Source of the DNA: an uncultured Draconibacterium sp.
GTDB lineage: Bacteria; Bacteroidota; Bacteroidia; Bacteroidales; Prolixibacteraceae
Length of the DNA: 64,000 bases
Direction: 5' to 3'
NCBI RefSeq assembly: GCF_963676735.1
Contig: NZ_OY781464.1
Span: forward strand, 3,567,001-3,631,000
Position 1 is the stretch's first letter. Each line of letters opens with the position of its first letter. The position numbers were made by a program, and so were the translations under genes. Below are positions 7,672-15,919 of the stretch, piece by piece. The notes under the pieces were generated by a model, which was not told where the DNA came from, did no database searches, and saw nothing but the letters and a program-made list of their open reading frames with translations.

Positions 7672-8186
7672 TACAATTTGTGATTCAGAAAAGGAATTAA
7701 AGCCAACTCAACGGCTTGTTTATAAAGGACTGTGCGGCTAACTTTACCATTGGTTAAAAGGCCTACAGCTCCTGACTTTTGTTTTGAATTCACCTGGTTA
7801 AAAACAATATCGTTAGCTTCCCCAAGCTCATAACCTTCTTTAATGTATTCGGCAACTTGTGGCGGCAACTGAAACGAAGTTGTTCGGGCCCGGCCATAAT
7901 TTTCCGCGGCTTTGATAACAATCCAGGCAAAAGCCTCGATTCCCGAAACGCCATATTCAATCCCTCCCTCAATACCAATCCAAAACGCAGCATCAGCATA
8001 ATTTTGTTTGGCAATGTTTACGCGGTTTTCCGCCCCGGCCAATGTTTCTGCATCGCTTTTCGGCTGATCTGAAACACCCGATTCAACTTCAATACCTTTA
8101 ACTTCAACATTATCAAAATAGGTTTCAAAACCAAGCCTGGCAGCATTTAGCTTTACCGGATTTTTTGAGGCAACTACAATCTTCAT
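7668..8186 (-). CDS. yjjX: Inosine/xanthosine triphosphatase YjjX (DUF84/NTPase)
   Basis: House-cleaning nucleotide pyrophosphatase of 172 residues that hydrolyses ITP and XTP, keeping damaged purines out of nucleic acids. The N-terminus shows the family motif ASKNPVKLNAA, followed by VSDQPKSDAETLAGAENRV and the GIEGGIE turn near residue 95. The length matches E. coli YjjX. The gene converges on the NifX-like gene with a 4-base overlap. Confidence 0.9.
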   Translation of the reverse strand: MKIVVASKNPVKLNAARLGFETYFDNVEVKGIEVESGVSDQPKSDAETLAGAENRVNIAKQNYADAAFWIGIEGGIEYGVSGIEAFAWIVIKAAENYGRARTTSFQLPPQVAEYIKEGYELGEANDIVFNQVNSKQKSGAVGLLTNGKVSRTVLYKQAVELALIPFLNHKLY

Positions 8187-8337
8187 TCTTTTTCAATTTT
8201 CAAACAGGTGAAACTTCATAAACCTGTCGGTTTTATTTCTTCACATCAAAAAAATTTACAACTGTGAAAAAATTACTTTTGCCGGAATTTAGCGATTTAT
8301 TAGGAATTATTACTTTCGTTGGTCTCAAACGAATAAC

Positions 8338-8784
8338 ATGAAAGTACGAAAAGCAAAAGAGCAGGACCATAAAACGATTGTTGATTTTCAGTTGACAATG
8401 GCACGCGAAACAGAAGGCATTGAGTTGCACCAACCAACTGTTGAAGAAGGTGTTTATGCCGTTTTAAGTAACCCCAGCAAGGGATGTTACTACGTAGCCG
8501 AAACAGATGAACAAGTTGTTGGTTCGCTGTTAACCACCTTTGAATGGAGCGATTGGCGAAACGGCACGGTTTTATGGATTCAATCGGTTTATGTGCGGCC
8601 CCAATTCAGAAGGAAAGGCATTTACCGCCGCATGTACACGTTTTTAAAACAAAAGGTTATGGACGACCAAAGCCTGAAGGGAATTCGGCTTTATGCCGAC
8701 AAATCAAACCAGGCAGCTCATAAAACCTACGAAACTATGGGAATGAACCAAGACCATTATATTACGTTTGAATGGTTAAAATAA
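8338..8784 (+). CDS. GNAT-family N-acetyltransferase
   Basis: Cytoplasmic acetyltransferase of 148 residues. The acetyl-CoA-binding motif A reads VYVRPQFRRKGIYRRM near residue 85, with the usual later DKSNQAAHKTYETMGM segment. It resembles small RimI-like GNATs of unknown substrate. The ATG at 8338 begins right at the conserved first strand (MKVRKAKEQD). Confidence 0.85.
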   Translation: MKVRKAKEQDHKTIVDFQLTMARETEGIELHQPTVEEGVYAVLSNPSKGCYYVAETDEQVVGSLLTTFEWSDWRNGTVLWIQSVYVRPQFRRKGIYRRMYTFLKQKVMDDQSLKGIRLYADKSNQAAHKTYETMGMNQDHYITFEWLK

Positions 8785-8821
8785 TCAGCTTTTTACAAGT
8801 AAACAGGGCAAACATACATGC

Positions 8822-9490
8822 ATGAGCAATTTTATTTATAAACTTATTGCAGAGGGGGAGCACCAGCAGCAGGATTTTAAGTTTTGCATAAACGACTCGA
8901 AAAAAATTGCCAAATCATTGGTTGCTTTTGCAAATACCGATGGCGGACGATTACTTATTGGTGTTAAAGATAACGGCAAAATTGCCGGAATAAGCAGCGA
9001 TGAAGAATTTTACATGATTGAAGCTGCCGCCAAAATATACAGTAAGCCAGCTATTGATTTTACTACCCGCCAATGGAAAATTGATGGCAAAACAGTTCTT
9101 GAAATAGGAATTGAGGCCAGTGCCTTAAAACCACACTTTGCAAAAGACGAAAATGGAAAATGGCTGGCCTACATCAGAAAAAAAGATGAAAATATTTTGG
9201 CGCATAAAATTCAGATAGAAGTATGGAAAAAAGCAAAAAGCCCAAAAGGCGTATATTTTACCTACTCTGATGATGAACGCTTTTTGATTGACTATTTAAG
9301 AAAAAATGAATTCATCACCTTTTCGAAATTTATGCGGCACCAACAATTGCATCGGAAAAAAGCAGAAGAAATTCTCAGCAACTTTGTAATTATAGATATT
9401 ATAAAAATGAATACGACCCAGGAGGGAACTTTTTTCACCTTAAACACAGCGTTTGATGCATTGGAAATGGAAAAGTTCGGAGAACTTTAA
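8822..9490 (+). CDS. AlbA_2 (Schlafen-type) putative DNA-binding protein
   Basis: Protein of 222 residues. Its first half is an AlbA_2/Schlafen-AlbA_2 domain (EGEHQQQDFKF, then FANTDGGRLLIGVKDNG near residues 38-54). The second half is a basic, helical region that may be a winged helix. Larger AlbA_2 proteins often carry an ATPase or HTH domain and act as regulators or in defence. This one is short, stands alone, and sits 37 bases after the GNAT gene. It could be a transcription factor or part of a nucleic-acid processing system; function is unknown. Confidence 0.75.
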   Translation: MSNFIYKLIAEGEHQQQDFKFCINDSKKIAKSLVAFANTDGGRLLIGVKDNGKIAGISSDEEFYMIEAAAKIYSKPAIDFTTRQWKIDGKTVLEIGIEASALKPHFAKDENGKWLAYIRKKDENILAHKIQIEVWKKAKSPKGVYFTYSDDERFLIDYLRKNEFITFSKFMRHQQLHRKKAEEILSNFVIIDIIKMNTTQEGTFFTLNTAFDALEMEKFGEL

Positions 9491-9577
9491 CAAACCAATA
9501 CAATTTTTTATTGTTTATTTCATATTCGCTGCTTAAAATGCGATACTTTTATACAATCAAAATAAAACACAATTAAT

Positions 9578-10732
9578 ATGTTACAGAAAATTTATATCGT
9601 ACTACTGTTGTCAGCATTTGGTTTTGGGGCCATGGGACAAGATGCCTACCTGAATGCAGAATCGGAGCAAACCGATAAGGTGTACCAGGGAGGAAAACCA
9701 TACAATGTAAAAATGTATCCACAGGAATTTAAATCGGAAAAACCCAAGAATATTATTTTCCTGATTGGAGACGGAATGGGTGTAAGCCAGGTTTTTGCAG
9801 GATTAACAGCCAACCAGGGTAAATTATTTATTGAAAACTGCCGTTACATTGGTTTTTCCAAAACACAGTCGGCCGACAATTATATTACCGACTCTGCAGC
9901 TGGAGGAACTGCACTGTCGTGTGGGGTTAAAACCTACAACGGCGCAATTGGCGTTGATGCCGATACTATGAAAATTACCTCTATTTTAGAAGAAGCTGAA
10001 GAACATGGACTGGCAACCGGACTCGTTTCAACGTCGTCGATTACACACGCTACACCGGCCTCTTTTATTGCACATCAGCCCAACCGTGGCATGTACGAGC
10101 ATATTGCTGCCGATTTTTTAGAAACTGATATTGATGTATTCATTGGCGGTGGAATTGCCCACTTTATTAACCGGAAAGATGGACGAAACTTAGTTGAAGA
10201 ATTAAAAAACAAAGGTTATACTGTTGAAAACGACATAAAAAAGATGTCGAAAATTAAGAAGGGGAAATTAGCCGGGTTAACTGCGGAGGTGCACAACGGA
10301 CGGATGGAAGAGCGAGGCGACATGTTGCCAATGGCTACAAATACCGCTTTAAATATTCTGTCGAACAATAATAAAGGATTTTTTCTGATGGTGGAAGGCT
10401 CTCAAATAGATTGGGGCGGCCATGCCAACAGCACCGTTTATATTGTAGAAGACATGCTTGATTTTGATGAAACAGTAGGCGAAGCCATCAAATTTGCTGC
10501 CAAAGATGGGGAAACTCTTGTATTGGTAACTGCCGACCATGAAACAGGAGGCATGGCCTTAACCGGTGGCAACATAAGCACTGGCATGGTAAAAGGTAGC
10601 TATCCCACCAAAAGCCATACCGGTGTAATGGTTCCGGTTTTTGCTTATGGCCCCGGAGCTGAAGAATTCATTGGGATTATGGATAATACCGAAATTCACC
10701 ATAAAATGAAAAAGCTTTTGCTTAACAAGTAA
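9578..10732 (+). CDS. Alkaline phosphatase, exported
   Basis: Periplasmic or surface phosphomonoesterase of 384 residues with a signal peptide cut after about residue 20 (GAMG-QD). Metal and catalytic residues are visible: the FLIGDGMG strand with Asp65, the nucleophile motif TDSAAGGTA with Ser106, ITHATPASF for the next metal site, and VTADHETGGM near the C-terminus. It is a short PhoA-family enzyme without the crown insertion of longer versions. It is followed by its own terminator, so it is probably monocistronic. No Pho-box-like repeat was recognised upstream. Confidence 0.93.
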   Translation: MLQKIYIVLLLSAFGFGAMGQDAYLNAESEQTDKVYQGGKPYNVKMYPQEFKSEKPKNIIFLIGDGMGVSQVFAGLTANQGKLFIENCRYIGFSKTQSADNYITDSAAGGTALSCGVKTYNGAIGVDADTMKITSILEEAEEHGLATGLVSTSSITHATPASFIAHQPNRGMYEHIAADFLETDIDVFIGGGIAHFINRKDGRNLVEELKNKGYTVENDIKKMSKIKKGKLAGLTAEVHNGRMEERGDMLPMATNTALNILSNNNKGFFLMVEGSQIDWGGHANSTVYIVEDMLDFDETVGEAIKFAAKDGETLVLVTADHETGGMALTGGNISTGMVKGSYPTKSHTGVMVPVFAYGPGAEEFIGIMDNTEIHHKMKKLLLNK

Positions 10733-10751
10733 GCTTCAGACAAATTGGATG

Positions 10752-10789
10752 AAACCGGTACTGAATCACATGTTCAGTACCGGTTTTTT
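10752..10789 (+). terminator. Intrinsic terminator of the alkaline phosphatase gene
   Basis: Perfect 14-base stem (AAACCGGTACTGAA pairing with TTCAGTACCGGTTT), 7-base loop, then a T-run, 20 bases after the stop codon. Confidence 0.9.
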
Positions 10790-10932
10790 ATGATTTCTCG
10801 TCATTGTTTACTATTTTCCCCTTCAATTTACAACTTGTGAAAAAACATGGCTAAACTTCGCAGAGCGGAAAACACCAGGATCATCCATGCGAGTTCCATG
10901 TGATACCAGTAAAAACTATCAATTTAAATCAC

Positions 10933-11880
10933 ATGAAAGAAGCGCTGGAAGTTCTTGATAATGTCAGGCTAAATTTCTCTCCCACTGGTTTATTCGCACT
11001 TAACGTTACCATAGCATTTATAATGTTTGGTGTTGCACTCGACATTAAAATCGAGCATTTTAAGCAGCTTGTTATGCGTCCAAAATCAGTAATTATTGGC
11101 GTAATTTCTCAATTCTTGCTATTACCGGCTGTAACATTTCTACTTGTGCTCTTGCTTAATCCAACTCCTACGGTAGCGCTTGGTATGTTGCTAATTGCCT
11201 CGTGCCCCGGAGGCAACATCTCAAATTTTATGAGTGCATTGGCTAAGGGCAACCTGGCACTTTCTGTTAGTTTAACAGCTATTGCTACTTTGGCCGCCAC
11301 TTTTATGACCCCAATTAACTTTGCCTTGTGGGGCGATTTGTTTATTAATTTTTACAATACCTCGGGTGGTGGCGAATACCTGGTACCCATAAAAATTGAC
11401 TTCTTCCAAATGGTACAAACCGTGGTAATTTTATTGGGTATTCCTGTTGTTGCCGGCCTACTTGTTGCCCAATACCTGCCGGTGTTAACACTAAAAATTA
11501 AAAAACCTATCCGAAAAATATCCATCGTAATTTTTATCGGTTTTGTTATTGCTTTGCTGAGCGCGAACTTCGAACACTTTAAAAATTTCATTCATCTGGT
11601 GTTCCTGATTGTTCTTATTCATAATGCCCTTGCCTTAATTACCGGATTTAGTATTAGCAGTTTGTTTCGGCTACCGCGTATAGATAAACGCACCATTACA
11701 ATTGAAACCGGCATACAAAATTCAGGCCTGGCGCTGGTGTTAATGTTCAACCCAAAAATATTCCCCCCAGAGCTGGAATTGGGAGGCATGACAATTATTG
11801 CCGCCTGGTGGGGCGTTTGGCATATTTTAAGTGGTTTTGCTGTATCTTCGTTTATGTCGCGATTTAAATTAACCCGTTAA
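10933..11880 (+). CDS. Bile acid:sodium symporter (SBF/ASBT) family transporter
   Basis: Inner-membrane protein of 315 residues with about nine or ten hydrophobic segments. The family marks are the GVALDIKIEHFKQL start of the core, the CPGGNISNFMSALAKGN crossover region near residues 92-110, and the later ETGIQNSGLALVL crossover. It probably imports an organic anion with sodium; bile acids are unlikely for a free-living organism. A GTG at 10900 is in frame, but the ATG at 10933 is preferred. The next gene starts 14 bases downstream, suggesting cotranscription. Confidence 0.88.
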   Translation: MKEALEVLDNVRLNFSPTGLFALNVTIAFIMFGVALDIKIEHFKQLVMRPKSVIIGVISQFLLLPAVTFLLVLLLNPTPTVALGMLLIASCPGGNISNFMSALAKGNLALSVSLTAIATLAATFMTPINFALWGDLFINFYNTSGGGEYLVPIKIDFFQMVQTVVILLGIPVVAGLLVAQYLPVLTLKIKKPIRKISIVIFIGFVIALLSANFEHFKNFIHLVFLIVLIHNALALITGFSISSLFRLPRIDKRTITIETGIQNSGLALVLMFNPKIFPPELELGGMTIIAAWWGVWHILSGFAVSSFMSRFKLTR

Positions 11881-11894
11881 GTTTTGCCTTTAAA

Positions 11895-13235
11895 ATGAAA
11901 TATGAAAAGTGGTCGTTGGGCTATTGGCTTTTAAAGCAGTACATCCGTTTTACCGATTGGATTATTCATGATAAAGTTGTTTTAAACGGCATAGAAAATA
12001 TTCCAAATAACAAACCAATACTTTTTGCACCCAACCATCAGAATGCTTTAAGCGATCCTATGGCCATTCTCCTACACACGCGTTTTCAACCAGTTTGGCT
12101 GGCCCGAGCCGATATATTTAAACCCGGAATTATTACGCTAATTCTTCGTTTTTTAAAAATAATGCCGGTTTACCGTTTGCGCGATGGAAAAGACCAACTA
12201 GCAAAAAACGATAAAACCTTTGCCGATTCGGTTAAGGTGCTAAAAAACAATGGTGCCCTGGCTCTTTTTCCCGAGGCAGCACATTCGGCTAAACGCCAGA
12301 TGTTACCCCATAAAAAAGCCGTTCCGCGTATTGTTTTTATGGCCGAAGAGAAAGCGCAAAACCAACTCGACATTCATATTATTCCAACGGGTATTTATTA
12401 CAGCAGCTATTGGAAATTTAACCGCAGTATTTTGGTAAACTTTGGAAAACCAATTTTGGTAAACAACTATCTTGAAGCCTATAAAAGCAATGCCAATAAC
12501 GCAACCCTTGCCTTGCGCGATGATCTTGAAAAAGCCATTACCCCGCTTACCTTAGCAATTAAAAGCAAAACACATTACAATTGTATTGAGCAAATCAGAC
12601 TGATTTTTGGAAATGCTCATGCCCACAGGCTGCAAAAAGAAAAAGGATTAAAGCAACGTTTTCTGGCCGACCAGCACCTGGTGAAAAAACTTGACCAGCT
12701 GGAAGAGAAAAACCAAAAAAAAATTCAAGAACTGTGCAAGGCTGCTGCAAAACTTGATGAAACTGCTCGAAAATATGGTTTACGCACCTGGCTGATTGAG
12801 AATCATGAAAACAATTTTATCAAGCTTGGTATGAATAAACTACTACTGCTTTTGAGTTTTCCTGTTTTCGCTTTTGGCTTTATTTTTAATGCTGTCCCAT
12901 TTATTACTATCGATAAAATTGTACGAAAAAAAGTAAACGATTATGCTTTCTGGAGTTCATTTTTCTTAGTACTTGGATTTACCATTTTTCCCCTATTCTA
13001 CCTTCTCGAACTATGGGCCGTTTCATGGTTGTTAACTGCAGTATGGCAAAAAGTTCTATTCTTATGTTTGTTGCCTTTTACCGGAAAATTTGCTTTTCGT
13101 TGGTATATTTTATTGCTCAAAACAACAGGCCGGGCACGACTGCTTTTTCTCCAGGTCTTTAATCCTTCAGTCTGGAGAAATGTAAAGCAGCAACAAGAAC
13201 AACTTTTTAATGACCTAAATAAAAGTACACGATAA
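11895..13235 (+). CDS. PlsC-like 1-acylglycerol-phosphate acyltransferase with C-terminal membrane segments
   Basis: Membrane-linked glycerophospholipid acyltransferase of 446 residues. The N-terminal half has the acyltransferase block NHQNALSD (His48, Asp54), one residue longer than the classical HX4D spacing, and FPEAAH near residue 128. The second half has three or four hydrophobic segments (about residues 310-410). The NHQNAL version is common in Bacteroidota and resembles the spacing of yeast Gat-type glycerol-3-phosphate acyltransferases. The substrate could be glycerol-3-phosphate or lysophosphatidate. Confidence 0.85.
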   Translation: MKYEKWSLGYWLLKQYIRFTDWIIHDKVVLNGIENIPNNKPILFAPNHQNALSDPMAILLHTRFQPVWLARADIFKPGIITLILRFLKIMPVYRLRDGKDQLAKNDKTFADSVKVLKNNGALALFPEAAHSAKRQMLPHKKAVPRIVFMAEEKAQNQLDIHIIPTGIYYSSYWKFNRSILVNFGKPILVNNYLEAYKSNANNATLALRDDLEKAITPLTLAIKSKTHYNCIEQIRLIFGNAHAHRLQKEKGLKQRFLADQHLVKKLDQLEEKNQKKIQELCKAAAKLDETARKYGLRTWLIENHENNFIKLGMNKLLLLLSFPVFAFGFIFNAVPFITIDKIVRKKVNDYAFWSSFFLVLGFTIFPLFYLLELWAVSWLLTAVWQKVLFLCLLPFTGKFAFRWYILLLKTTGRARLLFLQVFNPSVWRNVKQQQEQLFNDLNKSTR

Positions 13236-13263
13236 TTTCTGGAGACTACTTAATACAAAGACC

Positions 13264-14346
13264 ATGGCCGAAAAACTAAAAGACATCCTGTTTCCGCTGG
13301 AAAAAGTTCAGCTTTTTTCAAGAGTTCTAAAAGAAGTTTATCCACCGTTTCAAACGGAAGCTTTTGTTAATGCTGTTTGCGACCAGCAATGGCCCGAGCG
13401 TGAACTCAAGGAAAAAATGCGACACACCACACTAAGTCTCCACCGTTTCCTTCCTGCCGACTTTAAGGAAGCCATAGCTATTCTGCTTGCTATTGTTCCA
13501 AAAGTGAGTGGCTTTGAAGCCATTGTTTTACCCGATTATGTGGAGGTTTACGGACAAGAACATTGGGACATTTCACTTCCTGCTTTGGGAGAATTCACAA
13601 AATGTGGCAGTTCCGAATTTGGCATAAGGCCGTTTTTAAATAAGAATACCGAAGCGACCATGAAATATATGCTTGCCTGGGCCGACAGTGACGATTTTAG
13701 GGTGCGGCGATTTGCCAGCGAAGGTTGTCGCCCTCGCCTCCCCTGGGCATCAGCAGTACCGGCACTAAAAAAAGACCCCTCGCTTATTCTTCCTATTCTT
13801 GAGAAATTAAAGAATGATCCGGAAGAATTTGTGCGAAAAAGTGTGGCCAACAACCTGAATGACATCTCGAAAGATCATCCGGAACTGGTACTTGATTTAT
13901 GCATACGCTGGCAGGGAATAGCTAAAAACACCAACTGGATTATTAAACATGCCTGCTGTACCTTGCTTAAACAAGGGAATAAAAAAGCCATGCTTTTATT
14001 TGGGTTTGCCAATCCGGAATTAATGCAAGTGGAGCAGCTCAATTTTTCAAATTCTTCACCGGCCATTGGCGATGATATCTCTTTCAGCTTTAAGCTGAAT
14101 TTAGCCACCAAACAAAAGCAAAAAGTTCGCATCGAATACATTGTGCACTATGTAAAAGCAAGCGGAAAAACATCGCCAAAAATATTTCAGATTAAAGAAG
14201 TTGAAATGCCTCCGGGCAAGCACAGTATCACAAAAAACCATTCGTTTAAAAACAGGTCTACCCGTAAACACTACCCGGGCCAACACCAATTTGAGATTGT
14301 AATAAACGGAGAAAGAAAAGCAAGCGGCTGCATCGGGCTGGGTTAA
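13264..14346 (+). CDS. AlkC-like DNA alkylation repair glycosylase with C-terminal Ig-like domain
   Basis: Protein of 360 residues. The first 250 form HEAT-like helical repeats with the AlkC pattern: FPLEKVQLFSRVLKEVYP, then DFRVRRFASEGCRPRLPWA near residues 140-158, and EFVRKSVANNLNDISKDHP. AlkC enzymes excise N3-alkyl adenines without flipping the base. The last 100 residues (from about LNFSNSSPAIGDDISFSF) look like an immunoglobulin-like beta domain, also found in some AlkC proteins. It is a cytoplasmic monofunctional repair enzyme. No damage-response site was recognised upstream. Confidence 0.85.
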   Translation: MAEKLKDILFPLEKVQLFSRVLKEVYPPFQTEAFVNAVCDQQWPERELKEKMRHTTLSLHRFLPADFKEAIAILLAIVPKVSGFEAIVLPDYVEVYGQEHWDISLPALGEFTKCGSSEFGIRPFLNKNTEATMKYMLAWADSDDFRVRRFASEGCRPRLPWASAVPALKKDPSLILPILEKLKNDPEEFVRKSVANNLNDISKDHPELVLDLCIRWQGIAKNTNWIIKHACCTLLKQGNKKAMLLFGFANPELMQVEQLNFSNSSPAIGDDISFSFKLNLATKQKQKVRIEYIVHYVKASGKTSPKIFQIKEVEMPPGKHSITKNHSFKNRSTRKHYPGQHQFEIVINGERKASGCIGLG

Positions 14347-14430
14347 TACTTACCGTTATTACGAGAATTGCTGTTTTATATAAAACATGGCACTATTCTT
14401 GCATTCTTTTTAAACTTAAAAATTAGTGCC

Positions 14431-14700
14431 ATGAAAACAATTTACCTTATCTGTGCAGGCGCACTGCTACTTCTGTTAAGTGCCTGCAGCGGAGTTCCGC
14501 TAACAATTAAAAGTCCCGAGAACAACGACACCTACAACGTGGAATACCTGTTTGAATATGATGGGTGTAAAGTATACCGTTTTTACGATCGTGGCGAATA
14601 CGTGTACTTCACAAATTGCATGGGCGATGTTACCAGCTTTGCCAAAGACTCAACAAACACCCGAATTGAAAATCATGTTCGTATACTTCCTGAGAATTAA
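14431..14700 (+). CDS. Small lipoprotein (DUF4884-like)
   Basis: Protein of 89 residues with a lipoprotein signal peptide ending in LLLSAC, so it is lipidated on Cys about 18-19 and sits in an envelope membrane. The mature part is short, with EYLFEYDGCKVYRFYDRGEYVYFTNC. This pattern of two cysteines and aromatic strands is seen in small Bacteroidota lipoproteins of unknown function (DUF4884 from memory, not checked). The ATG at 14431 is chosen because the signal peptide begins there. An earlier ATG at 14368 adds unrelated residues. Confidence 0.72.
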   Translation: MKTIYLICAGALLLLLSACSGVPLTIKSPENNDTYNVEYLFEYDGCKVYRFYDRGEYVYFTNCMGDVTSFAKDSTNTRIENHVRILPEN

Positions 14701-14794
14701 ACGGGAAAACAGTACTTCAAAACATCTCCCTGCTTAAAAGCATTTGACTACTGTTAAAAATAAACCATATTGTAAAAGGCTTGTTTAACTTGAA

Positions 14795-15379
14795 ATGCCA
14801 AGCCCGTTAAAAAAGATATTACTTACTCTGGCCGGACTTTTTCTGCTGTACCGATCGTTAGAACTAACAAAAAGTTTGTTGGTGCAACATCCGGCCAACT
14901 ATTCTACCGTTGAAACGATTGTTTTGGCCTATTTACTCACCCTTTTTATAACCGGCGTTTTTGCCTTACCAGGTTTTGCATGGCCAACACATAAACTTCT
15001 ACCAAAAAAATATTACAACATTCGTTACCCAAAAACGATTAATCGGATGTATAAAATACTTGGCATAAAATATTTTAAATGGCTTTTATTGCTATTTTTT
15101 TGGGGTAAAAAGAATAACCGGGAAAAATATTTTGATGGTTCGCGCCGTGGCATAAACAACCTGCTTTTCCAAAGTAAACAATCGGAATTTGGACACTTGG
15201 GAGCCTTTTTCGTTATTAGTATAATTGTAGGATTTCTTCTTTCAGAAAAGTACTACCTCTTAGTCAGTTTTGCGATGATAATAAATATAATTGGAAATTT
15301 TTATCCTGTCATCCTCCAACGACATCACCGTATGCGCGTTGCAAAACTTATGCTTCACAAAAAGTTCGCCGGCAATTAA
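14795..15379 (+). CDS. CrtO-like putative acyltransferase, membrane protein
   Basis: Integral membrane protein of 194 residues with four hydrophobic segments (about 7-24, 40-60, 98-106 and 129-170). The C-terminal motif NFYPVILQRHHRMR matches the NxYPxxxQRxxRxR signature of the glycosyl-4,4'-diaponeurosporenoate acyltransferase (CrtO) family, which finishes staphyloxanthin-type carotenoids. No carotenoid genes are in the window, and the family is wider than that pathway, so only the superfamily is claimed. Confidence 0.6.
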   Translation: MPSPLKKILLTLAGLFLLYRSLELTKSLLVQHPANYSTVETIVLAYLLTLFITGVFALPGFAWPTHKLLPKKYYNIRYPKTINRMYKILGIKYFKWLLLLFFWGKKNNREKYFDGSRRGINNLLFQSKQSEFGHLGAFFVISIIVGFLLSEKYYLLVSFAMIINIIGNFYPVILQRHHRMRVAKLMLHKKFAGN

Positions 15380-15414
15380 TCCGAGAGTTATCCTGTGCGC
15401 ACCAATTAATACAA

Positions 15415-15446
15415 AGCAAAAAAGTCCCGCCACTGGCGAGACTTTT
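15415..15446 (-). terminator. Intrinsic terminator of the cold-shock gene
   Basis: Minus-strand hairpin: AAAAGTC and GACTTTT arms enclose CGCC/GGCG with one mismatch, then a T-run, about 20 bases after the csp stop. Confidence 0.7.
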
Positions 15447-15465
15447 ACTGTAAGCAATATAATAA

Positions 15466-15657
15466 CTATACTAGTTTTACATTAACTGCGTTAAGCCCTT
15501 TACGGCCTTCTTCCAAGTCAAATGTTACTTCGTCATTTTCCTGGATTTCATCTTTACATCCGCTAACGTGTACGAAATACTCTTTTGTTGATTCTGCATC
15601 TTTAATAAATCCAAACCCTTTGGTATCATTAAAGAATTTTACTGTTCCTTTATTCAT
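15466..15657 (-). CDS. Cold-shock protein (CspA family)
   Basis: Single-domain OB-fold RNA chaperone of 63 residues. RNP1 reads KGFGFI at residues 13-18 and RNP2 reads YFVHVS near 27-32. It binds single-stranded RNA or DNA and melts mRNA structure. The usual third-strand region holds an unusual Cys (SGCKDEI). The 260 bases upstream contain no other gene and could include a long 5' leader, as many csp mRNAs have, but no definite structure was identified. Confidence 0.95.
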   Translation of the reverse strand: MNKGTVKFFNDTKGFGFIKDAESTKEYFVHVSGCKDEIQENDEVTFDLEEGRKGLNAVNVKLV

Positions 15658-15850
15658 GATATTTTTAAAAAATTATTGGCCGCAATCTACAACTATTTCT
15701 TAAAAAAACATCAGAATTTATACACTGGAGTTCTTTTTTTGATTAAAATATTATATATCTGCCATTTAACCCGCGAGTAAGCTTATAAAATAAGAATTAT
15801 ATTCACCTAACTTTGCTGCAGAGAAGGCAAGATTGGCGTGCTGTAAAAAC

Positions 15851-15877
15851 AAAAAAAGGAGCCTACAGCTCCTTTTT
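15851..15877. terminator. Intrinsic terminator downstream of aspS
   Basis: Perfect 10-base stem (AAAAAGGAGC with GCTCCTTTTT), 5-base loop, with A- and T-runs on both sides, 43 bases after the aspS stop. Confidence 0.85.
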
Positions 15878-15919
15878 ATATTTTTTCAGATTGAAAATTC
15901 ATTTCTGAAGAATCTCTAT

